This document shows positions 1 through 12,700 of a DNA stretch of 64,000 nt, in pieces. The position numbers and the translations under genes are program-made. Origin of the DNA: Terebella lapidaria (lineage: Eukaryota > Annelida > Polychaeta > Terebellida > Terebellidae); NCBI GenBank assembly GCA_949152475.1, contig OX424560.1:7750001-7814000 (forward strand), in the 5' to 3' direction. How positions within the stretch are numbered: the stretch's first letter is position 1; each line of letters starts with the position of its first letter. The notes beneath the pieces are model-generated. The model saw nothing but the letters and a program-made list of their open reading frames with translations. It was not told the DNA's origin and made no database searches.

Positions 1-658
1 TTCACTGCCCCCCCCCCCCGCCCCCACCCCCCCCCCCCTTGGTGACTACTCCCTCCCTGGGTAATGCACTGACACAGACTTGAGACCCAACTCACTGTGC
101 AGGCGATGTTCACCAGGTCAAAGAAAAAAACCTTTTCCAACAAATCAACTTGATGATGATACGACAGGGTAGCAAAAACCCCCATTGACACAGAACTGGT
201 GACTAGCCCTGGACCCTATAACCAGACATAATGGGGATTTAATAAAGGTCTTTTGATGATCCGGGGGCCTTCCCGACAGCTTCAATGGCTTGGGAGTTGG
301 GATCAATATCTAGCGGATCTGACATGATCATCTCGAAAGGTAGAAATTTTACCAGTATCCAAAGATTTGATGTGGATTGGACTCATTGAGTTGGGAAAAT
401 GTCAAATAATTGCAAACTGCACTGGGGAATAGATCAACATGATGAATTTATGGTAAAAGATAGGATATAGTTCCACATGAGAGACCCCCCTCAACAGACT
501 CTCAGTGATATTTTTTCCCATTATTCTACACGCATTTATAACTGAGAATGTGAGATTGTATGCAAGTCTGAGGCATCACGATGTACTCTATATACAGATT
601 CAATGCAAAGTGCTGTATACTAAGTATCCCTTGGGCTTGGAAATTCATAAGTGCATAC

Positions 659-860
659 TCTAAACTGTGAAATATTAGCGTCCATTCAATTTAACATTTT
701 TAGTTGAGCTGGCATATTTGCAACTGAATAATTTAGCGTTTTTATCTTGCCATATGTTGTGTACAACATATTAATATATTAGCATCCATTAATATTAGCG
801 TTTGAAATAAAAATCTTAAAAAATCTAAATAAATGCACGATAATAATTTCCGGGTTTAGA
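659..860. mobile_element. MITE copy 1 (partner at 23,695-23,901)
   Basis: A roughly 200-bp element with imperfect terminal inverted repeats. The left end reads TCTAAAC..AATATTAGCGTCCATT, and the right end reads inward on the other strand as TCTAAACCCGGAAATTATTA. The copy at 23.7 kb shares the same ends and interior order (GTTGAGCTGGCA, CTTGCCA..ATGTTGTGT). There is no coding capacity. Confidence 0.65.
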
Positions 861-1152
861 TATACATGTATAATTCTTCTATCAAAACCTCCTGATGAGC
901 ATGCTGTACACCGTAGTCTATATTTCATACAACATCATTCTTAAGTTTACATACCTAAATTTAACTCCTTATGCACCAGGAAAAATGTTCTTACTATCAC
1001 ATTGAGGTCGTCTTTTGATACTCGAAATATAAATACCGCTCCAGTCAGCGTTCAATTTCGTAAGACCATGATAAAACGTAGTGCCATACTTGCAATTCGA
1101 GGTATCAGTTTTCCATCGTCAGTTTACAATTTTCTACAGAACTCACCTTTCA

Positions 1153-1166
1153 GTTACCATGGTAAC
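1153..1166. promoter_or_regulatory. Representative RFX X-box-like palindrome GTTACCATGGTAAC
   Basis: A perfect palindrome of RFX half-sites. Near-identical 14-mers occur at 2,417; 5,835; 7,622; 18,584; 20,365; 29,061; 52,558; 53,369; 57,423; 61,931 and 62,521. Function is unproven; they could be RFX sites or a dispersed repeat word. Confidence 0.5.
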
Positions 1167-3424
1167 TGTGCGACTTTCCTATAGTTTCCTCCAGGCTCAC
1201 CCCCAATACGAGTCACAAAATGTTGCGCAGCCGGTGAAATCCACGATTCCGTGTGCTCCCATTTCGACTCTGTTTTTCCACTTCTCTCCTAACCACATTA
1301 ACGGCGAGACTAAGCGACGCTTGATCAGCTGCATTTTAGCCAGCCCCTTCACCAGAAAAACTCTTCTTTAATTCTGCGACAAAGATTTCAAGCGTCTCTC
1401 GCGACATATTTCTTCCTCTCCTTGCCCCTGGCATCTTCTGTCTCCAAAGAAAACTTTGCCAACTGAGTGTCCTTCACTGGTGGTGCTGCTCGTTCCAAGA
1501 AAGTTTTTTCGTCCTGAATCGTCCTGTTGTTTCAGTTCGCTATCTTAGCTTCGACTACAAAATCACTCCTGTAAGTCCAGTGCACTTGAGCCACACTGGC
1601 GAGAAGGTGGCACTGAAAACTGCTAGCATCATCAGCTTGCTCTTATGGAGGGCGCGTTAGAGTATATACCTACCCCCCACCTCATTGCTTCCACCCCCCC
1701 CCCCCCCCCCTCCCTCCCCAACCTCCCATCCACACACACACTTGTAGTCTAACTAAAAACTCTCCAGAGGCTCGGAGGTGTCCAATAAAGTAACTAACGG
1801 TAGAGGGCGTGCATGCTACAACAGTGTCACAGACTCTCAAGTGACATGTTCAGCCTCCCCCTCCCCCTTCCCCATACCAGACTTTGTCAAGTGCACCCTC
1901 TCCAGTTTCCATATACAGCGTAGCCAATCACCAGTGGCCATCACATCCACTTCTACCATCGGTCTATCCGTGCCATTCTCCAGCTAGCATGCATTCTTCA
2001 GTCCCCGCAATCTGATTGTGCTATTGCGAGGGACCAGGAGCCAATATTCTCAGTTTCTCGACAATGACGATACTGCCAAAGCCATAGCAACAGGTGGAAA
2101 AATTCAGGAGGTGGCTCCCTGGGCCTCACTCAACCAAGTGTCAGTTGTCGGAAACTGTTAATGAGGGGGTGAGGGCTAGAAGGTGTAAAATGCTACTAAA
2201 TGTTAAGTCATGACAGGGAACACAGCAATATTCCAGTATATGGTTGCCATGGAAAACAATTGGGATGTCAACGTAGACAGGTGTATCATATTACCGTAAT
2301 ACCTAGTATTGCTCCCTAACCCCCCCACCCCCTTCTATTGCCTGACAAACAATGAAACGTCCTCAGCAATGATGTCAGCTGCCACTTTTGGAAGTCCACC
2401 GGACACTGTAGTCCCTGTTGCTATGGCAACCTAGTTACCTCAGTAACAATATCAGAAGCTTCACCCTAGGGCTGCTGTGATGTCTCATGCCTATATTTGC
2501 ATGACCAAACATCTCCAGTTACCTCGTGAGATTATTCCGGTTGTGTAATCAACACTGGGTCTTGGTCGATCTGCGGCCACTGCTACTGATGTATTCTGTG
2601 CGGGAAGACCGTCGGCCTAACAAGGATCCAGTGTCGGCCAGCGCATAAAGCACCTCACGCATCCGCAGTAGTGACTAGTAACGAGAGCGGGTCGAGATTC
2701 TAATGAACCTCGCACTCGGAGGCTCCAACTCCACCACCACCGCCGAGGACGATGTTTGATGTCCGCATAAATGTAAAACACTCGATAGTCCCAGTCTTTA
2801 TCCTCGGCTTTTTGCCCTCTCCTGGTTTATTCATCGCCCGTGAAATAAATCACTGCCATTTCCACCACGAGTTGTAGGTTTTTTCAGGGCCCTGTCCACT
2901 TTTTGTCACTCGTAAGCACTTAACATTACGCTCGAATGCCTCAGAATCACGACAATGGCTGCATAAGAATCAACAAGTCTTCTGGATAGTGTTCATAAAT
3001 TTGATACTCCATGGAAATTTGTCTTATTTCCATACCTCCAGCAAAAATGGTATTGTGAACATTATGTTTTAGTCGTTTCTTCATCATTTTGCACAGTTCA
3101 TGTCCAATACAAGGCAACTGCTGAAACAAACTAATGTTGTCCATATGTCCCACTCAGGAATACCTGGTCGTGATCTTAACAAGGTATAGATTCAAATCAA
3201 ATATCTTTCCTGCATTTGAAGAAAGATGTCTCACCGATATCGCAGCATACAGCATTGACCAATATACCCGCTGCGAGTGTCCAGGTCTCCCTGTAACACT
3301 TGCGCCGTGTCCCGTGATCTAACTGATGGGTTCCCGCCCAGGTTTGAGCCGATGTCGTGGGCAACACGTAGACAAACGAAATGAGCTCCTCGGGCCGACG
3401 ATGAACAAACGAATCACAGGAAGG

Positions 3425-3505
3425 ATGGCTGGCTGGCTGGATGGATGAACTAACAGAGACATGGGTGGGTGGGCAGACGGACGAATGGACTGACGGACGG
3501 ACCTC
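3425..3505. repeat. Degenerate tetranucleotide microsatellite
   Basis: Tandem GGCT, GGAT, GGGT and GACG tetranucleotides with drift. There is no coding potential. Confidence 0.7.
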
Positions 3506-3775
3506 CAGAAGGGTTCTGGGACTTATAGGGAAGCTCCCAGGTCCCCATGTGTTTGAGTGGTGGGGGTGAGGGGGTTTGGGGGGGGGATGTGACAGAACAC
3601 GTAATAGGTCTGGTGCCATCGAGTCTGGTGCCGCCGCGGCCGACAGCGTGTTTGCCAGCAGGGCGGCGACACTTGGATTACGACGGTGACACGAAACCTT
3701 TGTCCATGCTCGTTCGTCACTCTCACCCGGCCGGTATTGGACGTGGTTTTGGGTTCTAGGGTGGGGACAATATAT

Positions 3776-3795
3776 GGGGGGGGGGGGGGGGGGGG
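3776..3795 (+). repeat. G20 homopolymer, one of many long G/C tracts
   Basis: An uninterrupted run of about 20 G. Similar tracts of G or C lie near 8-38, 1,694, 5,382, 6,553, 6,811 (G24), 8,962, 9,030, 14,205, 17,053 (G23), 18,481, 22,113, 22,660, 27,840 (G27), 27,889 (G26), 40,434, 48,114/48,140 and 55,042. They appear on either strand and are not confined to one repeat family. They create spurious Gly or Pro ORFs. Confidence 0.9.
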
Positions 3796-6700
3796 AGGAA
3801 GTAGTTCCAGTGTGGGAGTGATGATAAAATATTGGGAAACATCGTAGATGTGTAGACACACAAAACGGGTTCATGGGGAATAAAGAATTTGCGATGATAT
3901 GGGAGTCGACAAGTTGCCATGTGGAACATTGAGCAACAGGTACCAGATGTCTGGGAGACCAAAGGTTCTCAGGAATCGACAGTTATCATTTTATTCTCCC
4001 GTGAAATACTGCAGTCAAATAATATGTTCATGTTTTAATCTGAAGAGATTGAATTCATTTCTGTACTTATTAAAAATCCCCAACTTTGTACTTCTTGCAT
4101 TGATAAATTAATATGCTGCCAGTTACTGGCTATTTAGTCAAGTAACCCATATACCGATACATGTACCTTAATCTCAACTTAATCCACAATCAAAGAAGGC
4201 TACCATATGTAGGAGCGCCCACTGATTATCAAACAAAAATGACGAGACTGGTTCGTAAACTTCTGTGCAAACATTAGCCCTCGAATTTTGTGTTTGAACG
4301 ACAACCGCTATCAATCAGGGGCTTTGCCTGAAGAGTGTCACCATCCCGACACCTAATACAATGTTACTAACCAAGCGCCCCTCAGAGGTTGGTTGTAATT
4401 ACTTTTAATAAGTAGCGATCTGCGATGTACAGTATTTAGTCTGTAACATAACACAGTCATTTGATTAGGCTTGGATGCACGGACATACTGGTGGCAGTAC
4501 AACGGTAAACAGACTGATTCACCAAAATATTATGTGCAGATGCTCCATCATATTGCTGACAAACTTTCTGCAAATTTTGGTGCAAGTGCTATACATGTAT
4601 GTTCATCAAAGCATGCAATATATATCTGTATATCCGCAATCATTCAATATAAATTTCCATAAAAAAATTTGAAAAGCGATACATCACAGCAAAATTCGCA
4701 TCAAAACTACCTCCCCCATACCGCCCTCCCCACCCTTACCTTCCTCCTATTTCAGACCATCTTCTCAAAGGAAAGGTATCCCCCATGGAAGATCAAGATG
4801 AGGAGTATTTTGAGTAACAATGTCTGGCGATGACCATTTTATACACCGAGTATAACAGCAGAAATAGAGCTCTCCCGAGGGGTGATCTGAGAGGGGTGAG
4901 ACTCCCTCGGTGACCTTTAGCCGATGTCAGCAGGTCATCGGTTCCTAGCCATGCTGAGACGGTTTGCAGCGAAAAACAGTGATAGGTTTACTTCCACGGC
5001 GATGATCCAAACTTGATGGCGCCTGGACCGGAAGCAAGGCATTCTGGGTAATGGCAGTGGTGGACAGGCGCTTTGCACATGTGCGACAAAGATTGAGTTG
5101 CTGGTGTGAACGAGACGGTATTTAAGATGACTGCTGTCATCAGGGGTAAGGCGGAAGCATGCTGGGTGCAACAGGAGGCGGGATTAATTTGAAATACTGG
5201 ATTGGGGAGGGGGTGGGAGGTAATAATTATTGCAAAGTGTAGCTTCTTTTGTCTCGATGTAACCTGGATGAAGGTCAACATTACAGCTTTAGTTATACGG
5301 ATATAATCCTCTACCTGTCCCCTAGAGCTTCATACTTCACCTTCACCCCCCCAAATCTCCCATCTACTAAAACATACAATACCCCCCCCCCCCCCCCCCC
5401 CCGCATCAGCCCTCAGATAGGATCTCCCAAATGACCAACTCTCCGTAATATCTCACGGAGCTAGGTAAGGTCATTGTCATGGCAGTAAGGTCACAGCCGA
5501 GAAACACGCCACTTAGCTGGTTTCCATGGCGATCAACTACGCCTACAGCATGCACATCTGATGAGGGCCGCAAAAAAATTTTCTACCTCAGCCCCTCCCC
5601 CCACCCCCACGGCATTGAGGCAAGCAAGAAATTGATACTGGCGATGACAAGAACGCCGATATTAATGTATGGATGCAGTCCTTTGTAGGCTTCATCTGAT
5701 CGGCTCCCCGTGACTCCGATATGAAATAAAAATCCCTGCAATGTCCAAAGTTGAGGTGTGTCCAGCAAATAGATCATATTTGGTTACAATTGGCGGAGCG
5801 AAACAACCGATATCACGAGGTATCACTGTTATGGATAACCATGGTAACAGAGCAAAAATTCTGCTAATATCATGATGGCAGCAATCAGAAATGCAAGGCA
5901 AAAAATGTGAATCGTACAGATGGAAATTTGATACTCTTCCATGGCATGATATTTTATACATAGGTATCTCCTAATTCATCGCAAACTGATTGAAAACAGT
6001 AAAGATGTATTTCAATATTCTTAAAAGGTATTCAAGTGAAATTTCAACAGGTTACATTAACATGATTAAAGCAGCTGTCTGAGACAATTTATACACAATA
6101 TTTTCAGAAATCACATTTTAGTGTCAATCATGTCTGATAAAAATATCCGGCCAAGAGTTACTGAATCAGTAGCTTCAACATTTTCTCAAATGATTTTAAT
6201 GATGAACCGTTAAGTTAACAACTACTTGTGTTACCTTTATAAATGCAACAGGCCAGTTGACATTTGTGAATAAAAATAAAATCATATCCTGTGTACATGG
6301 TGATATATGACAGTTATTAATGTTCATCATGTTAATTGACAATGTGAGTCGTGCGAGAATGTTTACAGTTTCATGTTTGTCTTTCGCACGTCCGTGATGT
6401 CTTTCTTGTCTCACACATTTATTTTTAAAATTTTTTTAAATGGTCATCTTAAAGATATCCAAAGTATTTTATGAAGCAAGATTACCAATATATCTGAAAG
6501 CATACATGTACACAGAATAAACTTATCCACCCTCCTCACTTCCATTCTCTCTCCCCCCCCCCCCCCCCCCCCACCTCCAGCAGCACATGCCTATCTCGAT
6601 TCTGACGGCCATACATACGCACGCCAGATATTGGTGTTGACAACAGCTCTTAACGTAGGCTTCAATTACCCCGAGCGTGCCATTAGAAAGCCCAAGTTGC

Positions 6701-9677
6701 CGAGGGAGATGCCGACTGCGACGTCTTACGGCGACCAAGCAACCGGCTTGGTGACCAATTACGGAGCACTCCAGTCCGTCCGTCTGTCCGTGATGTATGG
6801 ATGGATGTATGGGGGGGGGGGGGGGGGGGGGGGGAGTGTAGAGGAAAGATGATGTTCTGTCCCTTTCAGACTTCCATATTCATACTGGCTGCCTTGACAT
6901 GAAGTTATCCGATATTCTGTTGGCAACATGAGTTCAATATCTATAACCATAGTCTCTCATTGTTACCTTTGTTCTCTCTGATTATGATTGGGAAAACACC
7001 AATGAGCTTTTTGCATTTCACCGCTTTTTCACTGTAATCATAGTGCATCCTTAGATGGTTCACGATTCCTCGAAAATACGTAATAGAGAATCAGACACAA
7101 GTATAAGTTACACGGAAATGACAGAATCCACATGAGGAATAAGAAAACACCTGCAAGGGCACATGCGACTCGAAGACAGAAACCTGTTTCTTGTTCTGCC
7201 GATTCCCCCTTCTGTTCCCGTTTCGTCTGTCGAAGGAGAAAAAACCTTCTTTGACCAAGTTGTCCGCGTTGGACAGGTTTCCGCTGATTGCCGAAGGATC
7301 ACGTTGCCAAAAGTCCATTCAAGTCATCAACGCAGGGAACTCACCAAAGACGCACACTGTCAGGCAGCAGTCTGTTTCTCCGTGTCTTTTGTTGGTGTAT
7401 CTTCTTAGCCTGGACACTAATGGGAAAAGTACACTGAAGTATGTGCCAGCGAAATGTCGTGTCCTCCGTGCTGATGTCAGGTTTTGACAAAATGATCAGG
7501 AAAAATACTTGGCAACTTAGACTACGTATGTCGTGCAACAAACATGCAAATCCAAGGTTCATTATGTTTATTTAGTTGAAATTTAGTGCTCCATGGGAGT
7601 TTCTGCAAAATTTCTCATCCTGTTACCATGGTAACAAAATTTATAATCTTAACAAGACTTTTACATCCAATTTCCTGCTCAGTGCATATATTTTTAAAAT
7701 TTAAATTAATGGCAGAAACTTCCGATTCTACCGCAAGTTTCCCTGCTCTACGATAACACACCTAGAAAAGCATCCTGAGATTGCATGTCATTCAGTTTTC
7801 TGTTGTACCTGCATGTCTGCGAAACACGCCATGTGACGAGGGCAGGTAAAAAAAAACCTTCTCGCATTAGACATGAGCAGATTACGCAAATTATGCATAT
7901 TAGTCAGAAGACGATGTACAGGCGAGATTTTATAATTGGGTCTCCCTGCATGCGACTGGGGGTTGCTTCACGTCTCCATGATGCAATATTATGCAAGAAC
8001 TGACTGGGAATACCCTGGGAATTTCTCCGCAAGATTGGAATTATTTCTGTCAGTTTGGAGCATACCAATTGTATAATTGCGGTACAGGTCTGCCTGGTGA
8101 AATACTAGCATATACCGTAATTTAATACGTCATTTAGGACCTTAACATACTATATTGCAGATAGCATGAACACACTTTGAAGAAAGAAACCTTGATGAAC
8201 TCGATAAGGGAGAAATGTTCATCATGTCTCAAGAGTTAATCTGCAACGGTGTTTATCAGACTTTGCTAAACAACTGAAGTTGTCAGCGTCTTCATGACTG
8301 TCAAACTGCCACATATCCCATTTCAGCAGAGCACGAAAAATTGGTACAGATTTACATCTTGCAATAGAAAACAAAAGAATTAACAAAACCGTTAATGGAG
8401 ATTTCCTGTCTTGAACGGGTCATTCAAAACAAGTTTCTTCAAGGAAGTACATGTATATCGTGAGCAAAATTGTTATCAATAAAATTTTGTTCATCTGATA
8501 TCATGATTAGTGAAAATAAGTGCTATGAGCATGAAAAGTGTGATAACGGTGTCATATTGCCCATGTTATTCAAGGTTAATACCACCCGTATCTGTCTAGA
8601 GGCTGTGCTGATAGAATGGTATAGTATTGCTAAATAGTTCACTGAATCACGCACCTTCTCAAATTGAACTCAAAAACAGACATCACACAGATCTCTGATC
8701 TGGATTACATAACAGTAACAACCACTCAGGTACATGTATTTGTCCTTGTCAACTTCCGTTCCCTTTGTAAGACTCCGAGCGGGATTTGTGTAGCCATAAC
8801 GCAAGGTCCGTGTTGTCCAATGAAATCTCATAAAACTTTATTGCTGATGCTACTTTGCATTACAAGGATTACATGACCTTGACCTTGGGCACAACGTCGA
8901 GACACATGGTGTAATCCACATTGTCGCCATAACGCCAGTCTCAATGTCTCATACACTCAAACCCCCCCCCCCCCCCCCCAATAGAACCTCATGTCACTTG
9001 TGCTTTAGTTGCCAATTCCCCACATGATGCCCCCCCCCCCCCCCCACTTATATTTCATGGGGATTCAAACTGTGACTTATCCCAAATTTGCTCAATAGAA
9101 TCACGCCATTATCCCATACTTTATGAATAGGGGAAATTTGGACATGGCCCCTTATAGCAACGGTGATAAATACTTGAACACAATGTTTTTGTTGTTATAA
9201 GCATCATAAAATCTGCCTGTTTGTTTGTGAAGATGGAACTGAATCTGGCATGTATATGTATGGATATAATAAAAAAAATGTTGTTCTCAACTACATATAT
9301 AATAACAAAAGCCTGTAGATACGATAGAGTCTGTTGGATAACAATACACTGACAGTCTGTACAAAGTCTGTTGCGTAAGTGTAAATAGGTGTGAACTCCA
9401 TCTTGAGTCAGTGGATAAAACTCAATGACCTGATTGACCACTCATGAATTCATGGTTTGAACAACTAACACAACATTGATAACTGGCCACAGGGAAAAAC
9501 CTTAAAATGATCAATTCAATATCTATCGCGTAAACTGTCACAAAACCTTTGAGTCGATGCACTGTAATGTATACATATCACCTGCCCAATTCAGACAAGT
9601 ACACTGTCAATTTTGGATAATTGCAGACTTGCCTTCCACAATGAACAGGTACGTAAATCAACACGTGCTATCCTCAC

Positions 9678-9763
9678 CTGCAAGAGTGGCCACTGATGAC
9701 GCATTTAGGCCCAGCGGGTTTTCGTTCACACGGAAGTTAATCTCCACACCATCTTTCGACAGA
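9678..9763 (-). CDS. PTPRN: PTPRN exon 10: mature ectodomain, last exon recognised
   Basis: An 86-nt exon between ctaattccag/ and G/gtgaggatag. It encodes SLSKDGVEINFRVNENPLGL and NASSVATLA, which parallels INISVVGPALTFRIRHNEQN in human IA-2. It ends in phase 1. The next family exon should encode the rest of the ectodomain and the membrane segment. I could not find it to the left. Confidence 0.9.
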
Positions 9764-12700
9764 CTGGAATTAGACAAAGGTTACTCCCCCTGCACTTATC
9801 TAGGTATCATTTCCCCCCAAGGCTTTTTGGGGAGTAAACCTGTGAATTATATATCCAACAATTGGCTTTGTCACCTTATAGTGCATGATTATCCTTTCGG
9901 GATGTTTTTTCATTTTATGACGGAAATTTACACATGCAATGTGTGGGTGTTACAATACTTATTTTCCCTTTTGCATAATATTTTGAGAGCAGATTTTCAC
10001 ATCTATTAACAAATTGTTTGGATTAGTTTCTATAAGATTATTCTCAAATTTTCACCTGGTTTCCGAGAATGACGTGTCGGACAGCCCAAGGAGATGCGTC
10101 AGCACATACAGTATCTTGGCTGCGTCGGCCTTCGATGGAATACTGTCAAACATACAACAAATTCACTCATTCACACATTATTGACTTACCATTTATTGCT
10201 ATTCCCGTGAAATATATCTATATCACAGCTGTAGTGAAGGGAACATGGTTCTCTACTGCCAATATTTCAACAAACCATGAAACATTTTTGTCATAAAGTA
10301 TGCAAGTTGTATGCTGTATAAAATTATATTTGTATATGATTTGTACATGTTTACTATATTTCATGTTGTGATCAAGTCTTCACACGCAATTTCCTTCATT
10401 CGATTATGAAGTTCTGTTTGCACAGTTCTGTTTTATTACTTGAATGTACGAAAAGCATGACATTTCAGAGACTAAAACTTTCCGAGATTAGAAGTTTTCT
10501 GTTAGTACACGTACGTTGGTCTGACTTTGACGTACGCCTTCCCCACATCCACAATAGCAGAGTGCGCTTTACTGGTGGGAACAGGCTGCATCGAGTCCTC
10601 AAAGTGGTTGTCATGACGATGATGTTTGGTCGTAGTCTCGTCGACTGGAAACATGCAACAACACTAAGATTATTTATTGGGCCGGCTTTTTATAGTCAAG
10701 ATAGTTATCGTTGAGTTGATCATATCAAAGTTACTTAGCTGTATGTATCAATTTCAAGTACTTCTTCTACAAATACCAGTAATTCTGAATTTTATATACA
10801 TGTATATTTTTTTCACATCAATTTTGTATACACCATACTATTCTTTTCACCAAAATTTCACATGATTCACTCTATAACCTGGCTGACAATACAAAAGGTG
10901 ATCTCAAAGCCCCTATAACACACCATCAGGGTAGTCCGCGAGCAGTTCTGCGTTGAGTTTCTCCTTCTTGATGGCGGTGTGGATACCCGGGTCCAGGGCG
11001 GGAGTGTCTATGGGAGGCTCCACCTTGTCAGTAACTGTCAGTCCCTCCTCCGCGATCTCAGGCTCTGTACAGATGATACATGTTTGTTTTGTAAAAATGT
11101 TTCATAAGAATAATTCAATAACTGCTTGTTATCTATTGCATTTTGATATATTTGTGTTGGAGTTAAACTGATTACCAAATGTCATTACTTCCAATACCAT
11201 TATTGTGATTCATTGGTTTGTTGTATTTCACTTTATTCCTCTCAACAGTGATAAACTTAGGATAATTGTTTTAATATTCACAGATAAACTATTTGCTGGA
11301 ATAATAGAAACAGAATATATTTTTATTCGCAACCCTAGCAAAGCTGATTAATCTAACAACAGACAAGAAGAAATTTTCACAACGGTAAAATAAAAATCTA
11401 TGTGAAGAGGTGGATGATTATTTCCCAAGTACAGCTTTTGCATGGTCACATATAATTGTGCAATTCTGCAGCAATATCCCTTGAGCATGCTTCAGCTCTC
11501 GTGAGGACACAGTTGCGGACACCCCACAACTTCTCCTGTGCGTAGACACTGCGAGAAACACGGCCACTCCACGGAATTACCGTCTGTTTCCATGGCAACT
11601 TGATCTTGGTTGGCCTCCGACCCTCGAAGAGACGATAGCATTCCATCGACATATTTCGTCAGGCGTTCTATCTGCTCGTCTGGAAGGCTGGACACCTTGG
11701 TTTTACCTGAGAAAAGAGAGGCAACTTTGTCGGCGGCGAGAAAAAAAAACTTTTCCCAATTAACGAGGCAAAAACTTATTGAAAGTTTTCCCGGCGAGCT
11801 TGCTTTCCATGGCAATACGACTGCAAATGTCATGTACCGAACGAAATGTAAAGACTTGTATTAGCAATCAGGCTTTCCTTCGCGTTTGATCAGTCGCGAG
11901 GAAAATTTTTTTATCGCCGTCGAAAGGCGCGTAGAACGAGAAGTCAAGGTCAATTCAGACACGTGGCGGCTTTCTTTATCTCAAGTCATGTACGGATTCC
12001 CGTTTCACTGCCGTAAACAGCCGAGATTATTGATACGTGGAAGAACACGAGTACGAACCTTGAAGCAAATCATCCAAGAGTTTAGCATCGTCTTTCTCAA
12101 TGGCTGCTACCAGCATGTCTGTTCAAGCAGAATACAAAAAATATTTATCATCATATTGTATACCATCATATTAAACAGGAAAAGTATCACCAACATTTCG
12201 TGTAAATATACGTTGTTGTAAATATTATATATTTTGAAAAATAACTACCACAATAATATCATTATTGTGTCCAAAGGCACTATTGGAATGCAGTTTGTAA
12301 CTGACTGCCAAGACTATCGAAACACTATTTTAATGGAAACTGGTATGTCATCGTGCTCATATACATATACACATAAAGTTCTGAAATTTTAAAAACAAAT
12401 GCAGATTTAGGAATTTGAATAATTTACTTACATGGATCTTCCTCGCTGGCTGGGGGCAGAACTTTACTATCCAGGTTGTCAGGGAAACCGTCACCCTCTG
12501 AAAGTGTTCAATATCATTGAGTTACCGTTCAATATTTGTATTTGACAATAATTTAATCAGTAATTTTACATGCAAAGAGTGTCATTTTTACTTTCACTAT
12601 ACATATACACACATATTTATGTTATACCTGTAATCATGATAAATGTCCACAAGTACCAACAGAAATATACATATATGTACACCAGTGATGTATGTGAAAA

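Larger units (their letters stand above)
1..9677. other. Non-coding stretch left of PTPRN exon 10 (probably PTPRN intron)
   Basis: No exon can be supported here. It contains C or G homopolymers (near 8, 1,694, 3,776, 5,382, 6,553, 6,811, 8,962 and 9,030), a MITE copy (659-860), a degenerate GGAT/GGCT/GGGT microsatellite (~3,425-3,505), and X-box-like palindromes at 1,153, 2,417, 5,835 and 7,622. Several GC-richer islands (2,550-2,760, 4,980-5,180, 7,150-7,420) have short open frames without a recognisable domain. One or more could hide the missing PTPRN exons. Confidence 0.5.

Noticed and set aside
3197..3874. 225-codon minus-strand ORF with polyproline and repeats
   Set aside because: Runs through a tetranucleotide microsatellite and a G20 tract; composition is typical of repeat translation, with no family match.
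5583..5777. Minus-strand frame with a membrane-like stretch (INIGVLVIASINFLLAS) considered as the missing PTPRN transmembrane exon
   Set aside because: The phase after the acttcag-like acceptor does not fit exon 10 (the fitting frame stops), there is no suitable donor, and flanking residues do not resemble the family.
7091..7318. Open minus-strand frame near 7.1-7.4 kb considered as a PTPRN exon
   Set aside because: No pyrimidine-rich acceptor in the right phase, and the sequence is not hydrophobic or phosphatase-like.
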